Assembly (NCBI RefSeq): GCF_009741925.1
Contig: NZ_WPCC01000038.1
Location: 1-32,652, forward strand
Direction of reading: 5' to 3'
From: Natronomonas sp. CBA1123
Lineage (GTDB): Archaea > Halobacteriota > Halobacteria > Halobacteriales > Haloarculaceae
Length of the DNA stretch: 32,652 bases
Positions 1 to 8,430 of this stretch are shown in pieces; the stretch's first letter is position 1; the number at the start of each line of letters is the position of its first letter. Under the pieces are notes generated by a model. That model worked only from the letters and a program-made list of their open reading frames with translations, was not told where the DNA came from and did no database searches. The position numbers and the translations under genes were made by a program.

Positions 1-658
1 GCCAGCCTCGGTGCAGTAGAAGCCGCTGCCGACCTGCGGCACGTCGCCAACCCGGCCGGCCAGCGCCAGCCAGCGACCGCCCGTCGAGGTGGCGGCGGCG
101 ACCGTCTCGCCGTCGGTCGCCACCGCGCCGACCGTGTCGTGGTCGGTGGGAGTCTCGCCACGTCCCTCCGGGTCGCCGCCGAATCGTTCGGCGACCCACT
201 CGGCGTGTTCGCGGGCGTCGCCTGCGGGGCGCTCCTCGAGGTCCTCCCACTGCTCGCGAGTCCGTTCCGACCAGAGGTCGACGTCGGTTTCGACGCCGAA
301 GGCATCCGCGAGGTCGACGGCGTGGACGCCCGAGACGAGGACGTGTGGGGTCTCTTCTTTGACGAGGCGGGCGACCTCGACGGCGGCTTCGACGCCGGGC
401 ATCCCGCAGGCCGCCCCCCGTCTCGCGGTCGTCGGTCATCAGGCCGGCGTCGGTCCGGATGTAGCCGTCGGACTGGACCGCCGACCCGACGCCGGCGTTG
501 AACTGTGAGTCGCCTTCGAGGACGCGAACCGCGGCGACGACCGCATCGGTCGGGTCGTCGGCCTCCGTGCCGGTTTCGGCGGCGTCGTCGAGGACTGCCT
601 GTCGCGGTGTCGGCTCGTCGGCCGGAGAGCCGGCCCCGCCGTGGACGATGACGCGCAT
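1..658 (-). pseudogene. Plant-type L-asparaginase / isoaspartyl peptidase (Ntn hydrolase), partial and frameshifted
   Basis: The protein starts at the ATG at 656-658 (MRVIVHGGAGS), the typical N-terminus of the threonine-type asparaginase family, which hydrolyses asparagine or isoaspartyl peptides after cleaving itself into two subunits. The first frame reads to GLMTDDRETG near 420. The match then moves to another frame (AACGMPGVEAAVEVARLV) and continues to the window edge. The motif HDTVGAVATD supplies the expected nucleophilic Thr (codon at 133-135, about residue 175), followed by ATSTGGR and GRVGDVPQVG. The switch falls in a run of six C on the + strand at 414-419; five C would restore one frame. 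The 3' end, roughly the last third, lies outside the window. The gene is divergent from icd. Family assignment is secure; whether the frameshift is real or a sequencing error is open. Confidence 0.85.
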
Positions 659-812
659 ACGTTCGTTCCGGCCGCCGCCGTGTTACGGTTTGCGGCTTGT
701 CGGGCGGAAAGTCGAACGCTCGGAAACCGCTCGGGAGTTCTCCCCGGTCGTTCATGCAAAATTCGCCGCGAGAGCGGTACGCCTTTCAGGGGGCCGGTAG
801 AAGCACGAACAT

Positions 813-2069
813 ATGGGATACGATAAAGTCGAGGTGCCCAAGCAGGGCGAGCAAATCGAGGTAACGGGTGACGACGAACTCGTCGTACCGGACGACCCCA
901 TCATCCCCATCATCCACGGCGACGGTATCGGCGTCGACGTCGGCCCGGCGGCACAGGACGTGCTGCAGGCCGCCGCCAACGCGACCGGCCGGGAAATCAA
1001 CTGGATGCGCGTCTACGCCGGCGAGTCCGCACGGGAGCGATACGACGAGAACCTCCCCGACGACACCATCGAGGCGCTCAAGGAGTTCAAAGTCTCCATC
1101 AAGGGCCCGCTGACGACGCCCGTCGGCGCCGGCTTCCGCAGCCTCAACGTCGCCCTCCGGAAGCGACTCGACCTCTACACCAACATCCGTCCGACCTATC
1201 ACCTCGACGGTGTCCCATCACCGGTCAAGCGGCCCGAGCAGATGGACATGGTGTCGTTCCGGGAGAACACCGAAGACGTCTACGCCGGCATCGAGTGGGA
1301 AGCCGGCACCGACGACGTCCAGAAAGTCAAGGAGTTCGTCGAAGACGAGATGGGCTTCGATTCGACCATCCACGACGGCCCGGTCGGCATCGGCATCAAG
1401 CCCATCACCGAGTTCGGGACGAAACGGCTCGTCCGCAAGGCCATCGACTACGCCCTCGAGAACGACCGCGATTCGGTCACGCTCGTCCACAAGGGCAACA
1501 TCATGAAGTTCACCGAGGGCGCCTTCCGCGACTGGGGCTACGAGGTTGCCGAAGAGGAGTACGGCGAGAAGGTCATCACCGAGGACACCCTCTGGGAGGA
1601 GCGCGACGGCGAACCGCCGGAGGACGCCGTCGTCGTCAACGACCGCATCGCCGACAACATGCTCCAACAGATTCTCACCCGCACCGACCAGTACGACGTA
1701 CTGGCGCTGCCGAACCTCAACGGCGACTACCTCTCGGACGCCTGTGGCGCCCAAATCGGCGGACTCGGCATCGCCCCCGGCGCCAACGTCGGCGACGGCC
1801 GCGTACTGGCCGAACCCGTCCACGGCTCGGCCCCGAAGTACGCCGGCCAGGACAAAGTGAACCCCACGGCGATGATTCTCTCCGGCCGCATCATGCTGGA
1901 GTTCATGGGCTGGGACGACGCCGCCGACCTCGTCCGTGACGCCGTCGAGCAGACCATCGTCGACCGGAAGGTCACCTACGACATCGAGCGCCAAATCGAG
2001 GGCGGCGAGAAACTCGCCACCAGCGAGTACGCAAACGCCGTCATCGACAACCTCGAAGACCTCGCGTAA
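813..2069 (+). CDS. icd: NADP-dependent isocitrate dehydrogenase
   Basis: This 418-residue cytosolic TCA-cycle enzyme converts isocitrate to 2-oxoglutarate and CO2, reducing NADP+. Visible family motifs are HGDGIGVD (35-42), the substrate loop GFRSLNVALRK (108-117) with Ser110 in the position phosphorylated in E. coli, ENTEDVYAG (151-159), VHKGNIMKF (225-233) with a catalytic Lys, and NLNGDYLSD (301-309) with metal-binding Asp residues. HGSAPKYAGQDKVNP (338-351) carries the Lys-Tyr pair (342-343) that contacts the 2'-phosphate of NADP, so NADP rather than NAD specificity is expected. The length matches characterised haloarchaeal enzymes. A weak TATA-like CCTTTCAG lies about 27 bp before the ATG, suggesting a leaderless transcript. 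The gene converges with the lipoprotein at 2071, leaving a single base between the two stop codons. Confidence 0.96.
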   Translation: MGYDKVEVPKQGEQIEVTGDDELVVPDDPIIPIIHGDGIGVDVGPAAQDVLQAAANATGREINWMRVYAGESARERYDENLPDDTIEALKEFKVSIKGPLTTPVGAGFRSLNVALRKRLDLYTNIRPTYHLDGVPSPVKRPEQMDMVSFRENTEDVYAGIEWEAGTDDVQKVKEFVEDEMGFDSTIHDGPVGIGIKPITEFGTKRLVRKAIDYALENDRDSVTLVHKGNIMKFTEGAFRDWGYEVAEEEYGEKVITEDTLWEERDGEPPEDAVVVNDRIADNMLQQILTRTDQYDVLALPNLNGDYLSDACGAQIGGLGIAPGANVGDGRVLAEPVHGSAPKYAGQDKVNPTAMILSGRIMLEFMGWDDAADLVRDAVEQTIVDRKVTYDIERQIEGGEKLATSEYANAVIDNLEDLA

Positions 2070-2070
2070 C

Positions 2071-2891
2071 TCACTCTGCCTCTTCTTTCGCCGTCTCGAC
2101 CCACTCGGGAGGAGCCGGCGGTTCGTCCAGTCGCTCGTAGTCGACGGTCGCCTCGATGTCGACCGGCTGGCCCGAAATCGACGCCGCAACCGAGAGGTCG
2201 TAGCCGTCGACGTACAGCGGATTGGACCGCACCGTCGCCTCGAAGCGCCCGCTGTACAGCGTCGTAATGAGCCGAATCCGTGCGGGCGTTACGTCCCACC
2301 CGGCGCGGAGGTCGGTGCCGACCGCTGACGCGCCGTCGGTCGTCTCCGAGATGGCCACCGACGCGAACGAGCCGAACAGGCGTCGGATGCGAAAGCGGTC
2401 GGTCGTACCGTCGGCCGGCGAGTCGAAGGCCCGACTCTCCGAGACGAAGTACTCCGGATTGCGCCGCCCGTAGCGGTTGTGCGTCGTTCCGTCGTCCCAC
2501 GTCTCGAAGTACGGTTCGGCGGGTTGGGTCGGATACCGCTCGGTGTCCTCGGTGTCGAAGAGAAGTGATACGCCTCGGCGTCGGCGGTCGACCGGACCCG
2601 AACCCGGAGCGTCCGAATCGGCGTGCCGTCCTCGGTGACGACCACCTCGCGGGTGAAGCCGTGCGGCCCCGCGAGCAGGCTGTCGCGGTGGCCGCGAGCC
2701 AGTTCGGGGGCGTCCTCGACGCCGAGCGCCGAGAGGTCCGGCGGCGGACGGCGTTGCGGCGTCGGGCGGACGGTCGGGACCGGGACGGCCGTCGGCGTTC
2801 CCACGGACTCGGCGTTCGAGTTGCTGGTGTTACAGCCCGCCAAAAGCGGTGCCGAAACCGCCGCGAGGAACCGACGCCGGCCGACCGGCAT
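2071..2891 (-). pseudogene. Tat-exported lipoprotein of unknown function, frameshifted
   Basis: The N-terminus (ATG at 2889-2891) reads MPVGRRRFLAAVSAPLLAGC, a twin-arginine signal followed by a lipobox whose Cys would carry the lipid. A Thr/Pro-rich spacer follows, as is usual for haloarchaeal surface lipoproteins. The first frame makes sense as far as AEAYHF (about 2563). After that the acidic, hydrophobic-patterned sequence continues in another frame (FDTEDTERYPTQP, then RFRIRRLFGSFASVAISET) to the stop at 2071. Adding one base near 2558-2566 gives exactly 273 residues in one frame. The gene starts just after the stop of the cupin gene at 2894, so the two are probably co-transcribed. No catalytic motif is recognised. 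The frame break may be a sequencing error. Confidence 0.7.
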
Positions 2892-2893
2892 GG

Positions 2894-3232
2894 TCACTCC
2901 GCCCAATCGGGGTTCGGCCGCGGCGGTGCGAAGATGTCGACGCCGCGAACCACCGCGTCGCCACGGTTTTCGGCCGCATGAGGCTCCTCACCCGGAATGG
3001 TAAAGGAGTCGCCGGGACCGACGACGGTCTCGCCGTCCGGACCGACGAAGGTCAACTCGCCCTCGTAGACGAAGCCGGTCTGTTCGTGGTGGTGGCTGTG
3101 TTCGGGGACGGTCGCCCCCGGTTCGATTTCGAACGCCTGAATGCTCGTCTCCTCGCCCGTCGCCAGTTGTGTGAGGTGGACGGCCTCGACCGCCTCCACC
3201 GAATCCCGCTCGGAGAGTCCGACGCGTTGCAT
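2894..3232 (-). CDS. Small cupin-domain protein
   Basis: This 112-residue protein is a single cupin beta-barrel. Cupin motif 1 is visible as G-x5-HSHHHEQ-x3-VYEGEL (residues about 39-60), with three His and a Glu placed to bind a divalent metal. Motif 2 follows as GDSFTIPGEEPHAAEN (74-89). Small cupins of this type are sugar isomerases, dioxygenases or metal-dependent sensors, and the substrate cannot be read from sequence. The start MQRVGLSERD was chosen; an ATG three codons earlier (3239-3241) is possible. The gene sits two bases upstream of the lipoprotein start at 2891, which suggests one transcript. Confidence 0.85.
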   Translation of the reverse strand: MQRVGLSERDSVEAVEAVHLTQLATGEETSIQAFEIEPGATVPEHSHHHEQTGFVYEGELTFVGPDGETVVGPGDSFTIPGEEPHAAENRGDAVVRGVDIFAPPRPNPDWAE

Positions 3233-3344
3233 ACACTCCATTGGGCGCCGGGCGTTGATACGTTTCCGGGTAGCACAGTACGGCGGTCGTCCGGAGGGGA
3301 AGCGATGCATCGAACTTTTAGCCGGAGGCGTGGAACGCAAGCAC

Positions 3345-3851
3345 ATGTACTCCGTCGTCGGGTGCAAGGAGTGTCTCGCCCTCTGGGTCGTCGAGGACCG
3401 CCCAGAGACGACGCAGTGTCCCCGCTGTCGGAAACGCCACCAGTTCGGGAAACTGAAGCAGTTCGCCGAAACCGACACCTCCGAGGCGGCCGCCCGCGTC
3501 CGGAGTTCGATGCTCGCCGACCGGGCCGACGACGGCGAGTTCCTCGACCCCGAGGAAATCGACATCGACGGTGTCGGTGTCGACGACGAGGAGTATCTCA
3601 CCGCATCTGGACTGGACGCCGACGAGGTGGCGGCGGCCGGCGACCGCGCCGAAGGCGGCACGGAGCGCTCGCGAAGTCGGAAACAAATCGTCCTCGATGC
3701 CCTCTCGGAGCTAGAGGAGCCGACCACCGAGGCCGTCGTCGAGTACGCCACCGCCGAAGGCGTCCCCGAGTCCTACGTCGAGACGGCGCTCGAGCGCCTC
3801 CAGCGTGCCGGCGAAGTGACAGAAACGGGCGGCGTCTATCGCCGGCTGTAA
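3345..3851 (+). CDS. Zinc-ribbon protein with C-terminal winged-helix-like segment (DUF5817-type)
   Basis: This 168-residue protein starts at the ATG at 3345. The N-terminus holds a zinc ribbon, CKEC (residues 7-10) and CPRC (24-27), in a compact domain ending around FGKLKQFAET. An acidic linker leads to a C-terminal region (about 105-168: RKQIVLDALSELEEPTTEAV to GEVTETGGVYRRL) with the helix-turn-helix-wing pattern of small DNA-binding domains. Haloarchaeal homologues are, as I recall, annotated as DUF5817 proteins, sometimes called replication protein H; no function follows from the sequence. GAACTTTTAG about 30 bp upstream is a plausible TATA element. It is divergent from the cupin gene and convergent with hmgA. 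Confidence 0.8.
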   Translation: MYSVVGCKECLALWVVEDRPETTQCPRCRKRHQFGKLKQFAETDTSEAAARVRSSMLADRADDGEFLDPEEIDIDGVGVDDEEYLTASGLDADEVAAAGDRAEGGTERSRSRKQIVLDALSELEEPTTEAVVEYATAEGVPESYVETALERLQRAGEVTETGGVYRRL

Positions 3852-3869
3852 CAGTACCGAAACGCGCCG

Positions 3870-5078
3870 TTATCGACCCAGTTCCTCGTGAGCGCTGGCG
3901 AGGTGGTCCGACGCCAGCGCCCCCAGAAGCGACAACTCGCCGGCGAGTGCGGCGGTCGTGATGAGTTCCGCCAGCGCGTCGGCGTTGGCGCCTGCTGGGT
4001 TCCCGCCGCCGCGGACGCCGACGACATCGAGCGCCTCGGATTGGGTCGGCAGTTTCGTCCCGCCGCCGACGGTGCCGACCTCCAAGGAGGCGATGGTCAA
4101 CGAGGCATAGAGGTCGCCATCCCGGACGTCGGCGGTCGTAATCGCGTTACTGCCCTCGACGACCTGTGCGATGTCCTGGCCGGTCGCGAGGAAGGCCGCG
4201 GCGACGGTGTTTGCGGCGTGGGCGTTGAAGCCGAGCGACCCGGCCTTCGCCGACCCGACGAGGTTCTTTCGAGTGTTGGCCTCGACGATTGCCTCCGGCG
4301 TCGTTTTGAAGTAGCTCTCGACGGTCTCCCGCGGAATTTCCACGTCGGCGGCGACGGTCCGGCCGCGGCCCTCGACGCTGTTGACGGCGGCGGGTTTCTT
4401 GTCGGAACAGAGGTTTCCGGAGAGGGCGACGAGTTCGGCGGGCGTCTCCGCCGTGACCACGTCACAGGCGGCCTCGGTGGCGATTGTGGCCATGTTCATC
4501 CCCATCGCGTCCTTGGTGTCGTAGGCGAATCGGAGGAAGACGTTGTCGCCGACGACGTACGGGGTCACGTCACGCAACTCGCCGTGGCTGGTCGTCGACT
4601 CGGCGGCCTCCGCGAGTGTCTCGACGTTGGCCCGGACCCACGAGGCGACTTCGCTTGCCTCTCCCACGTCGTTGACGCGGAAGACCGGGGCACGGGTCAT
4701 CGCGTTCTTCAGCACCCGAGCGGTCGCGCCGTCGGCCGCCCGGATGGCTGCACAGCCACGGTTGACCGAGGCGACGAGGGCGCCCTCAGTCGTCGCCATC
4801 GGGAGGTACTTCGAGCCCTCGATTGCCCCGCCGTCGATGCGGACGGGGCCGACGATACCCATCGGTACCTGTGCGGCGCCGAGCATGTTCTCGATGTTCG
4901 GGCCGGCGTCGGCGGCGTCGAACGTGTAGGCGCCGATTGCATCGAGGTCGGCTTCGGTCTCGGCAGTGAGAAGCAGTCGGCGTGCCTCGGCCGCAGCGTC
5001 GGCGTCGGCGTGCTGTTCGAGTTCGTGTAGGCGTAACTCGCCGTCCTGTACGCCTTCGACGAGTTCCTCTGTGTCCAT
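3870..5078 (-). CDS. hmgA: Class I hydroxymethylglutaryl-CoA reductase (NADPH)
   Basis: This 402-residue enzyme reduces HMG-CoA to mevalonate with two NADPH, the committed step toward archaeal membrane lipids, carotenoids and polyprenyl carriers. Class I signatures are present: ENMLGAAQVPMGIVGP (63-78), ATTEGALVASVNRG (95-108) with catalytic Glu98, DAMGMNM (190-196), CSDKKPAAVN (224-233) with the catalytic Lys, GQDIAQ (300-305) with the catalytic Asp, and a C-terminal LASAHEELGR carrying the catalytic His397. There is no membrane domain, as expected for archaea. This enzyme is the statin target exploited as a resistance marker in haloarchaea. A TATA-like CCCTTAGT lies about 27 bp upstream, on the coding strand, of the ATG at 5078. 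A long open frame on the opposite strand is a codon-bias shadow. Confidence 0.97.
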   Translation of the reverse strand: MDTEELVEGVQDGELRLHELEQHADADAAAEARRLLLTAETEADLDAIGAYTFDAADAGPNIENMLGAAQVPMGIVGPVRIDGGAIEGSKYLPMATTEGALVASVNRGCAAIRAADGATARVLKNAMTRAPVFRVNDVGEASEVASWVRANVETLAEAAESTTSHGELRDVTPYVVGDNVFLRFAYDTKDAMGMNMATIATEAACDVVTAETPAELVALSGNLCSDKKPAAVNSVEGRGRTVAADVEIPRETVESYFKTTPEAIVEANTRKNLVGSAKAGSLGFNAHAANTVAAAFLATGQDIAQVVEGSNAITTADVRDGDLYASLTIASLEVGTVGGGTKLPTQSEALDVVGVRGGGNPAGANADALAELITTAALAGELSLLGALASDHLASAHEELGR

Positions 5079-5194
5079 ATCGTCGAGTTGCGGGCGGGCG
5101 ACTAAGGGTTTCCGTCCCGGCGTGAGACGGTCGGGTTCGCGAACCGCCTTCCTCCGACGCCGCTCGCCGTCTCGAAAAACTGGTGGGCCGAACG

Positions 5195-5722
5195 TCAGGG
5201 GAGCAGGACGCCGTCGATGACGTGAACGACGCCGTTGGACGCCTCGATGTCCGTGCCGACGATGTCGGCTTGGTCGCCGTTCAGGTCGGTCCCATCAACG
5301 TCGACGGTGCCACCGTTGAGCATTCTGATTCTCGGAGCGTTGACGACCGACTGGGCGTATCGACGACCGTTCGTGACGTGATACAGGAGGATGTCGGCGA
5401 GGTCATCCCTGGCGAGCAACTCCTCCTTGGTAACGTCGAGCGCCTCCAGCAAGTCGGCGAATGCCTGGTCGGTCGGTGCGAACACCGTCAGCTGTTTGTT
5501 GCCGCTCAGTGCGTCGACGAGTCCAGCCTCCCCGACGGCAGCGACTAACACGTTGAAATCATCGGACGCCTTGGCGACGTCGACTATCGTCCCCTCGGCG
5601 CTGGCGCCCTGTCGTTTGCCTCGGCCTCGACCCCGCCCCCTCGCACTCGCCGTGCCGACACCGGCCGCCAATGCTGCGCCCCCGCCAATCGTCTTCAGTA
5701 CTGCTCGCCGTGTTTGGTTCAT
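5195..5722 (-). CDS. Secreted fasciclin (FAS1) domain protein
   Basis: This 175-residue protein starts at the ATG at 5720-5722 (MNQTRRAVLKTIGG). The twin-arginine signal is followed by a hydrophobic stretch and an Ala-Ser-Ala cleavage region near residue 30. A short Arg/Gly-rich linker precedes one FAS1 domain: the H1 box LTVFAPTDQAFADLL, the central YHVTNG, and the H2 box NGVVHVIDGVLLP ending exactly at the C-terminus. FAS1 domains act in extracellular adhesion, so a folded, Tat-exported surface or matrix protein is likely. An ATG-like start five codons earlier is possible but less typical. A strong AT-rich promoter lies upstream (5755-5775). Confidence 0.93.
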   Translation of the reverse strand: MNQTRRAVLKTIGGGAALAAGVGTASARGRGRGRGKRQGASAEGTIVDVAKASDDFNVLVAAVGEAGLVDALSGNKQLTVFAPTDQAFADLLEALDVTKEELLARDDLADILLYHVTNGRRYAQSVVNAPRIRMLNGGTVDVDGTDLNGDQADIVGTDIEASNGVVHVIDGVLLP

Positions 5723-5754
5723 GTTTTCAAACCTCACGAATCGATACGTGATAC

Positions 5755-5777
5755 CACCATAAAGTTATAATACCAAA
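5755..5777 (-). promoter_or_regulatory. TATA promoter of the fasciclin gene
   Basis: On the coding strand this AT-rich block contains TATTATAACTTTATGG. It is one of the few AT-rich stretches in the window and lies about 35-55 bp before the fasciclin ATG, which fits a TATA box with a short leader. Confidence 0.65.
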
Positions 5778-5879
5778 CCAGTACGATATGCGTGGATTAA
5801 CCCCATCACGACGGGGTGTCGTCCCGACGCGGAACACCGCCACAGGGAGTTTCAAGGCGATTGGGTACGCCCCTCCGAT

Positions 5880-7379
5880 ATGACACAGGCGGCGGACCGC
5901 ATCTTCACGAACGCCGAGGTACACACGCTGGCCGACCCCGACGAAACACACGAGGCCGTCGCCGTCCGAGACGGCCGAACCGTCCGCGTCGACTCCGCCT
6001 ACGAAATCGGGTTTCTGGAGGGCGTCGACACCGAGGTCATCGACTGTGACGGTGGTGTCCTGCTGCCGGGGTTCATCGACGCCCACACCCACATGGAAAT
6101 CGTCGGCCGACGCCTCGTCCACGCCGACCTCGCGGTCGACGACCGCGAGACCGCACTCGACCGACTTCGGGAGGCGCCGGCCGAGGAGTGGATTCTCGGC
6201 TACGGCTACGATGAATCGGTGTGGGACGACGACCGGTATCTCACCCGCGAGGAGTTGGATTCGGTCTACGGGGAGCTGCCTGTCGTCGCCTTCCGAGAAG
6301 ACCTCCACACCGCTTCGGTCAACTCCGTCGTCCTCGAACGCTACGGCGAGTCGCTCCCCGAGGACGGCGTCGAGCGCGACGGCGACGAACCGACCGGCGT
6401 CGTCACCGAGGACGCAGCCGAGTTCCTGCGGATGGAAACCGCACCCGGACGCGCCGAGACGAAACGGCTCGTCGAGGCCGCCCGCGACCGCGCCCATCGA
6501 CTCGGCGTGACGGGTGTCCACGACATGGTCCGACACTCCGATGCGCCGGCGGCCTATCGGGCGTTGGCACGCGACGGAGACCTCGATTTGCGCGTGCGAC
6601 TGTACTACTGGGCCGACCACCTCGATGCAGTCGAAGAGACGGGACTGGCGACGAACCACGGCGGCCCGTTCGTCGAGGTGGGTGGCATCAAGACCTACAC
6701 GGACGGCTCCCTCGGCGCCGGAACGGCGAAGCTCTCGGAACCCTACACCGACCGCGAGGGGACCGGCGAGTGGGTCGTCGACCCCGAGGAGTTGGCCGAC
6801 ATCGCCGAACGCACCGAGGAACTCGGCATGCAGTTGGCGGTCCATGCAATCGGCGACGAGGCAATCGACGTTGCCCTCGAGACCCTCCCCGAGGACCCCG
6901 AGATGCGGCACCGCATCGAACACGCCGAGTTGCTACCGGCCGACCTCGAGGGCTTCGACGCCGTCGCTTCGATGCAGCCGAACTTCCTCCGGTGGGCCCG
7001 CGAGGGCGGCCTCTACGAGCGCCGCCTCGGCGCCGAACGAACCGCCGAATCGAACCGCTTTGCGGACGTTCTCGACGCTGGCGTGCCGCTGGCGTTCGGC
7101 AGCGACTGCATGCCGCTTGACCCGCTTTTCGGCGTCCAGCAGGCGGTGACGGCCCCAGAAGAGGGCCAGCGACTCTCGGTCACCGAAGCGTTAGAGGCCT
7201 ACACCTCCGGAGCGGCCTACGCGGGCCACGACGAGGACCGCTTCGGCACCGTCGAAGTCGGTAAGCGGGCGGACTTCGTCGTCCTCGAGGAATCTCCGTG
7301 GGCGGTCGACGTCGACGCAATCGCCGATATCGCCGTCGCGATGACGGTCGTCGACGGCGAGGTCGTCTATCGGGCCTAA
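5880..7379 (+). CDS. YtcJ-like metal-dependent amidohydrolase
   Basis: This 499-residue protein belongs to the amidohydrolase superfamily, Amidohydro_3/YtcJ group. Metal-ligand motifs are in order: DAHTHM (68-72, the HxH pair), GGIKTYTDGSLGAGTA (268-282) with a Lys in the position of the bridging ligand, AVHAIGDEAID (320-330), HRIEHAEL (344-351) and FGSDCMP (406-412). The N-terminus NAEVHTLADPDE and the C-terminus GKRADFVVLE form the small beta-sandwich typical of the family. Members hydrolyse exocyclic amide or formamide bonds, and the substrate is unknown. The ATG follows CCTCCGAT. The stop at 7379 is one base from the stop of the convergent ZIP gene. Confidence 0.92.
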   Translation: MTQAADRIFTNAEVHTLADPDETHEAVAVRDGRTVRVDSAYEIGFLEGVDTEVIDCDGGVLLPGFIDAHTHMEIVGRRLVHADLAVDDRETALDRLREAPAEEWILGYGYDESVWDDDRYLTREELDSVYGELPVVAFREDLHTASVNSVVLERYGESLPEDGVERDGDEPTGVVTEDAAEFLRMETAPGRAETKRLVEAARDRAHRLGVTGVHDMVRHSDAPAAYRALARDGDLDLRVRLYYWADHLDAVEETGLATNHGGPFVEVGGIKTYTDGSLGAGTAKLSEPYTDREGTGEWVVDPEELADIAERTEELGMQLAVHAIGDEAIDVALETLPEDPEMRHRIEHAELLPADLEGFDAVASMQPNFLRWAREGGLYERRLGAERTAESNRFADVLDAGVPLAFGSDCMPLDPLFGVQQAVTAPEEGQRLSVTEALEAYTSGAAYAGHDEDRFGTVEVGKRADFVVLEESPWAVDVDAIADIAVAMTVVDGEVVYRA

Positions 7380-7380
7380 A

Positions 7381-8256
7381 TCAGGCCAACACCACGTCGA
7401 GTGTCAGCATGACGATGATACCGGCCATCGTGCCCAGCGTGGCGACGCGTTCGTTGCCGTGGGTGTGGGTCTCGGGGATGATTTCGTCGGAGATGACGAA
7501 CAGCATCGCGCCGGCGGCAAAGCCCATCGCGTAGGGGAGGAGGGGACTGGCAATCTGGACGGCGAAGGCGCCGAAGACGGCCAGCGGTATCTCGACGACG
7601 CCGGCCCGTAGCCCCGCGACCGCCGCGTACCACCGGCTGTCGAGGCCGGCGTTCAGCGCCGCGATGGAGACGGCCAGTCCCTCGGGGATGTTCTGGAGGC
7701 CGATGGCGACCATCAGCGCGATGGCGCCGCCGAGGTCACCGGACCCGAACCCCACGCCGACGGCCAACCCTTCGGGCATGTTGTGCAGCGTAATCGCGAG
7801 GACGAAGAGCACGACGGAGGCGATGCGTGCGTCGACATCTGGGAGACCGCCAGTGTCTGGGTTGGCGGCGTCGGTCCGCCGCTCCCCGGTGACGAGGTAG
7901 TGGGCGTGCGGAACGAGTGCGTCGGCACGGTCGAGAAACAGCGTTCCGGCGATGAGGCCGACGAGAACCGGAACGATACCGACCAACTCGACCCCGCCGA
8001 GAGTGACTGGGTTGTACGCCGCCTCCGACGCGAAGTCGATACCGGGGAGGATGAGGCTCGTGAAACTCGCCGCCAACATGACGCCGGCGGCGAAGCCGAG
8101 CGCCGTATCCAGCGACCGCTCGGAGGGGTTCCGCCAGACGAAGACCAGGGCGGCACCAACGAGGTTCAGACCGGCGATGACGAGGCCACCGACGAACGCC
8201 TGCATGACGGGATTCTCGCCGGCAATCGCGACGAACAGCGACTCGACCGTGGTCAT
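7381..8256 (-). CDS. ZIP-family divalent metal transporter
   Basis: This 291-residue membrane protein has about eight hydrophobic segments. The paired ZIP motifs are clear: HNMPEG (about 158-163, fourth helix) and QNIPEG (188-193, fifth helix), whose polar residues form the binuclear metal site. A His-containing cytoplasmic loop (VPHAHYLVTGE) lies between helices 3 and 4, and EIIPETHTHGNE near the C-terminus supplies further ligands. Zn2+ is the likeliest substrate, with Mn2+ or Fe2+ possible. The ATG at 8256 was chosen over an in-frame GTG at 8271 because the TATA element lies about 25 bp before it. It is divergent from nadA across a 174-bp region that holds a palindrome. Confidence 0.94.
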   Translation of the reverse strand: MTTVESLFVAIAGENPVMQAFVGGLVIAGLNLVGAALVFVWRNPSERSLDTALGFAAGVMLAASFTSLILPGIDFASEAAYNPVTLGGVELVGIVPVLVGLIAGTLFLDRADALVPHAHYLVTGERRTDAANPDTGGLPDVDARIASVVLFVLAITLHNMPEGLAVGVGFGSGDLGGAIALMVAIGLQNIPEGLAVSIAALNAGLDSRWYAAVAGLRAGVVEIPLAVFGAFAVQIASPLLPYAMGFAAGAMLFVISDEIIPETHTHGNERVATLGTMAGIIVMLTLDVVLA

Positions 8257-8276
8257 ACGACCTACCGACACCGGGG

Positions 8277-8285
8277 TATATTAAA
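8277..8285 (-). promoter_or_regulatory. TATA box of the ZIP transporter gene
   Basis: The coding strand reads TTTAATATA, centred 25 bp before the ATG at 8256. That spacing implies a leaderless transcript starting at or next to the ATG. Confidence 0.65.
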
Positions 8286-8307
8286 AAACCGGCATACGCC
8301 GGCTTTT
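8283..8307. other. Short GC hairpin flanked by A and T runs
   Basis: A run of six A precedes CCGGC-ATAC-GCCGG, followed by C and four T. It forms a five-base-pair stem, extended by A/T pairs, and resembles a bidirectional intrinsic terminator. It lies between two divergent genes and its A run overlaps the ZIP TATA box, so a terminator role is doubtful; it may act as a binding site or be incidental. Confidence 0.35.
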
Positions 8308-8333
8308 GATTGAATACTGCAGTTCGGAGTGCG

Positions 8334-8348
8334 TAGTGTCGGACACTA
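8334..8348. promoter_or_regulatory. 15-bp palindrome, candidate operator between ZIP gene and nadA
   Basis: TAGTGTC-G-GACACTA is a perfect 7-bp inverted repeat around one base. It lies about 35 bp upstream of the nadA TATA box and about 50 bp upstream of the ZIP TATA box. Its symmetry and shared intergenic position suggest a homodimeric regulator acting on one or both genes. The regulator is not identified. Confidence 0.5.
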
Positions 8349-8375
8349 ACTCAGCCAACAGAGAGTATTGAAGAC

Positions 8376-8386
8376 AAAATTTTATC
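8376..8386 (+). promoter_or_regulatory. TATA region of the nadABC operon
   Basis: CAAAATTTTATC is the most AT-rich stretch before nadA and contains TTTTAT centred near 8383. This predicts transcription starting near 8410 and a leader of about 20 nt, long enough to include the Shine-Dalgarno sequence at 8417-8422. Confidence 0.55.
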
Positions 8387-8416
8387 AATATGCCAGTCCG
8401 TGGGCTAGGATACCCC

Positions 8417-8422
8417 AAGGAG
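8417..8422 (+). promoter_or_regulatory. Shine-Dalgarno sequence that fixes the nadA start
   Basis: AAGGAG lies eight bases before the ATG at 8431. It supports that ATG over a TTG 63 bases upstream in the same frame. Such a strong site is uncommon among the mostly leaderless genes here. Confidence 0.65.
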
Positions 8423-8430
8423 TACTACCC

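Noticed and set aside
3888-5030. Long open frame opposite hmgA
   Set aside because: It is the reverse-strand shadow of a clearly functional HMG-CoA reductase. High GC and third-position bias leave such frames open, and the translation has no motif.
5727-6923. Long open frame opposite the amidohydrolase
   Set aside because: Low-complexity Val/Gly/Asp-rich translation antisense to a gene with all catalytic motifs.
8283-8307. Hairpin with A and T flanks as a true terminator
   Set aside because: It lies between two divergent promoters and overlaps a TATA box, so no transcript is expected to end there.
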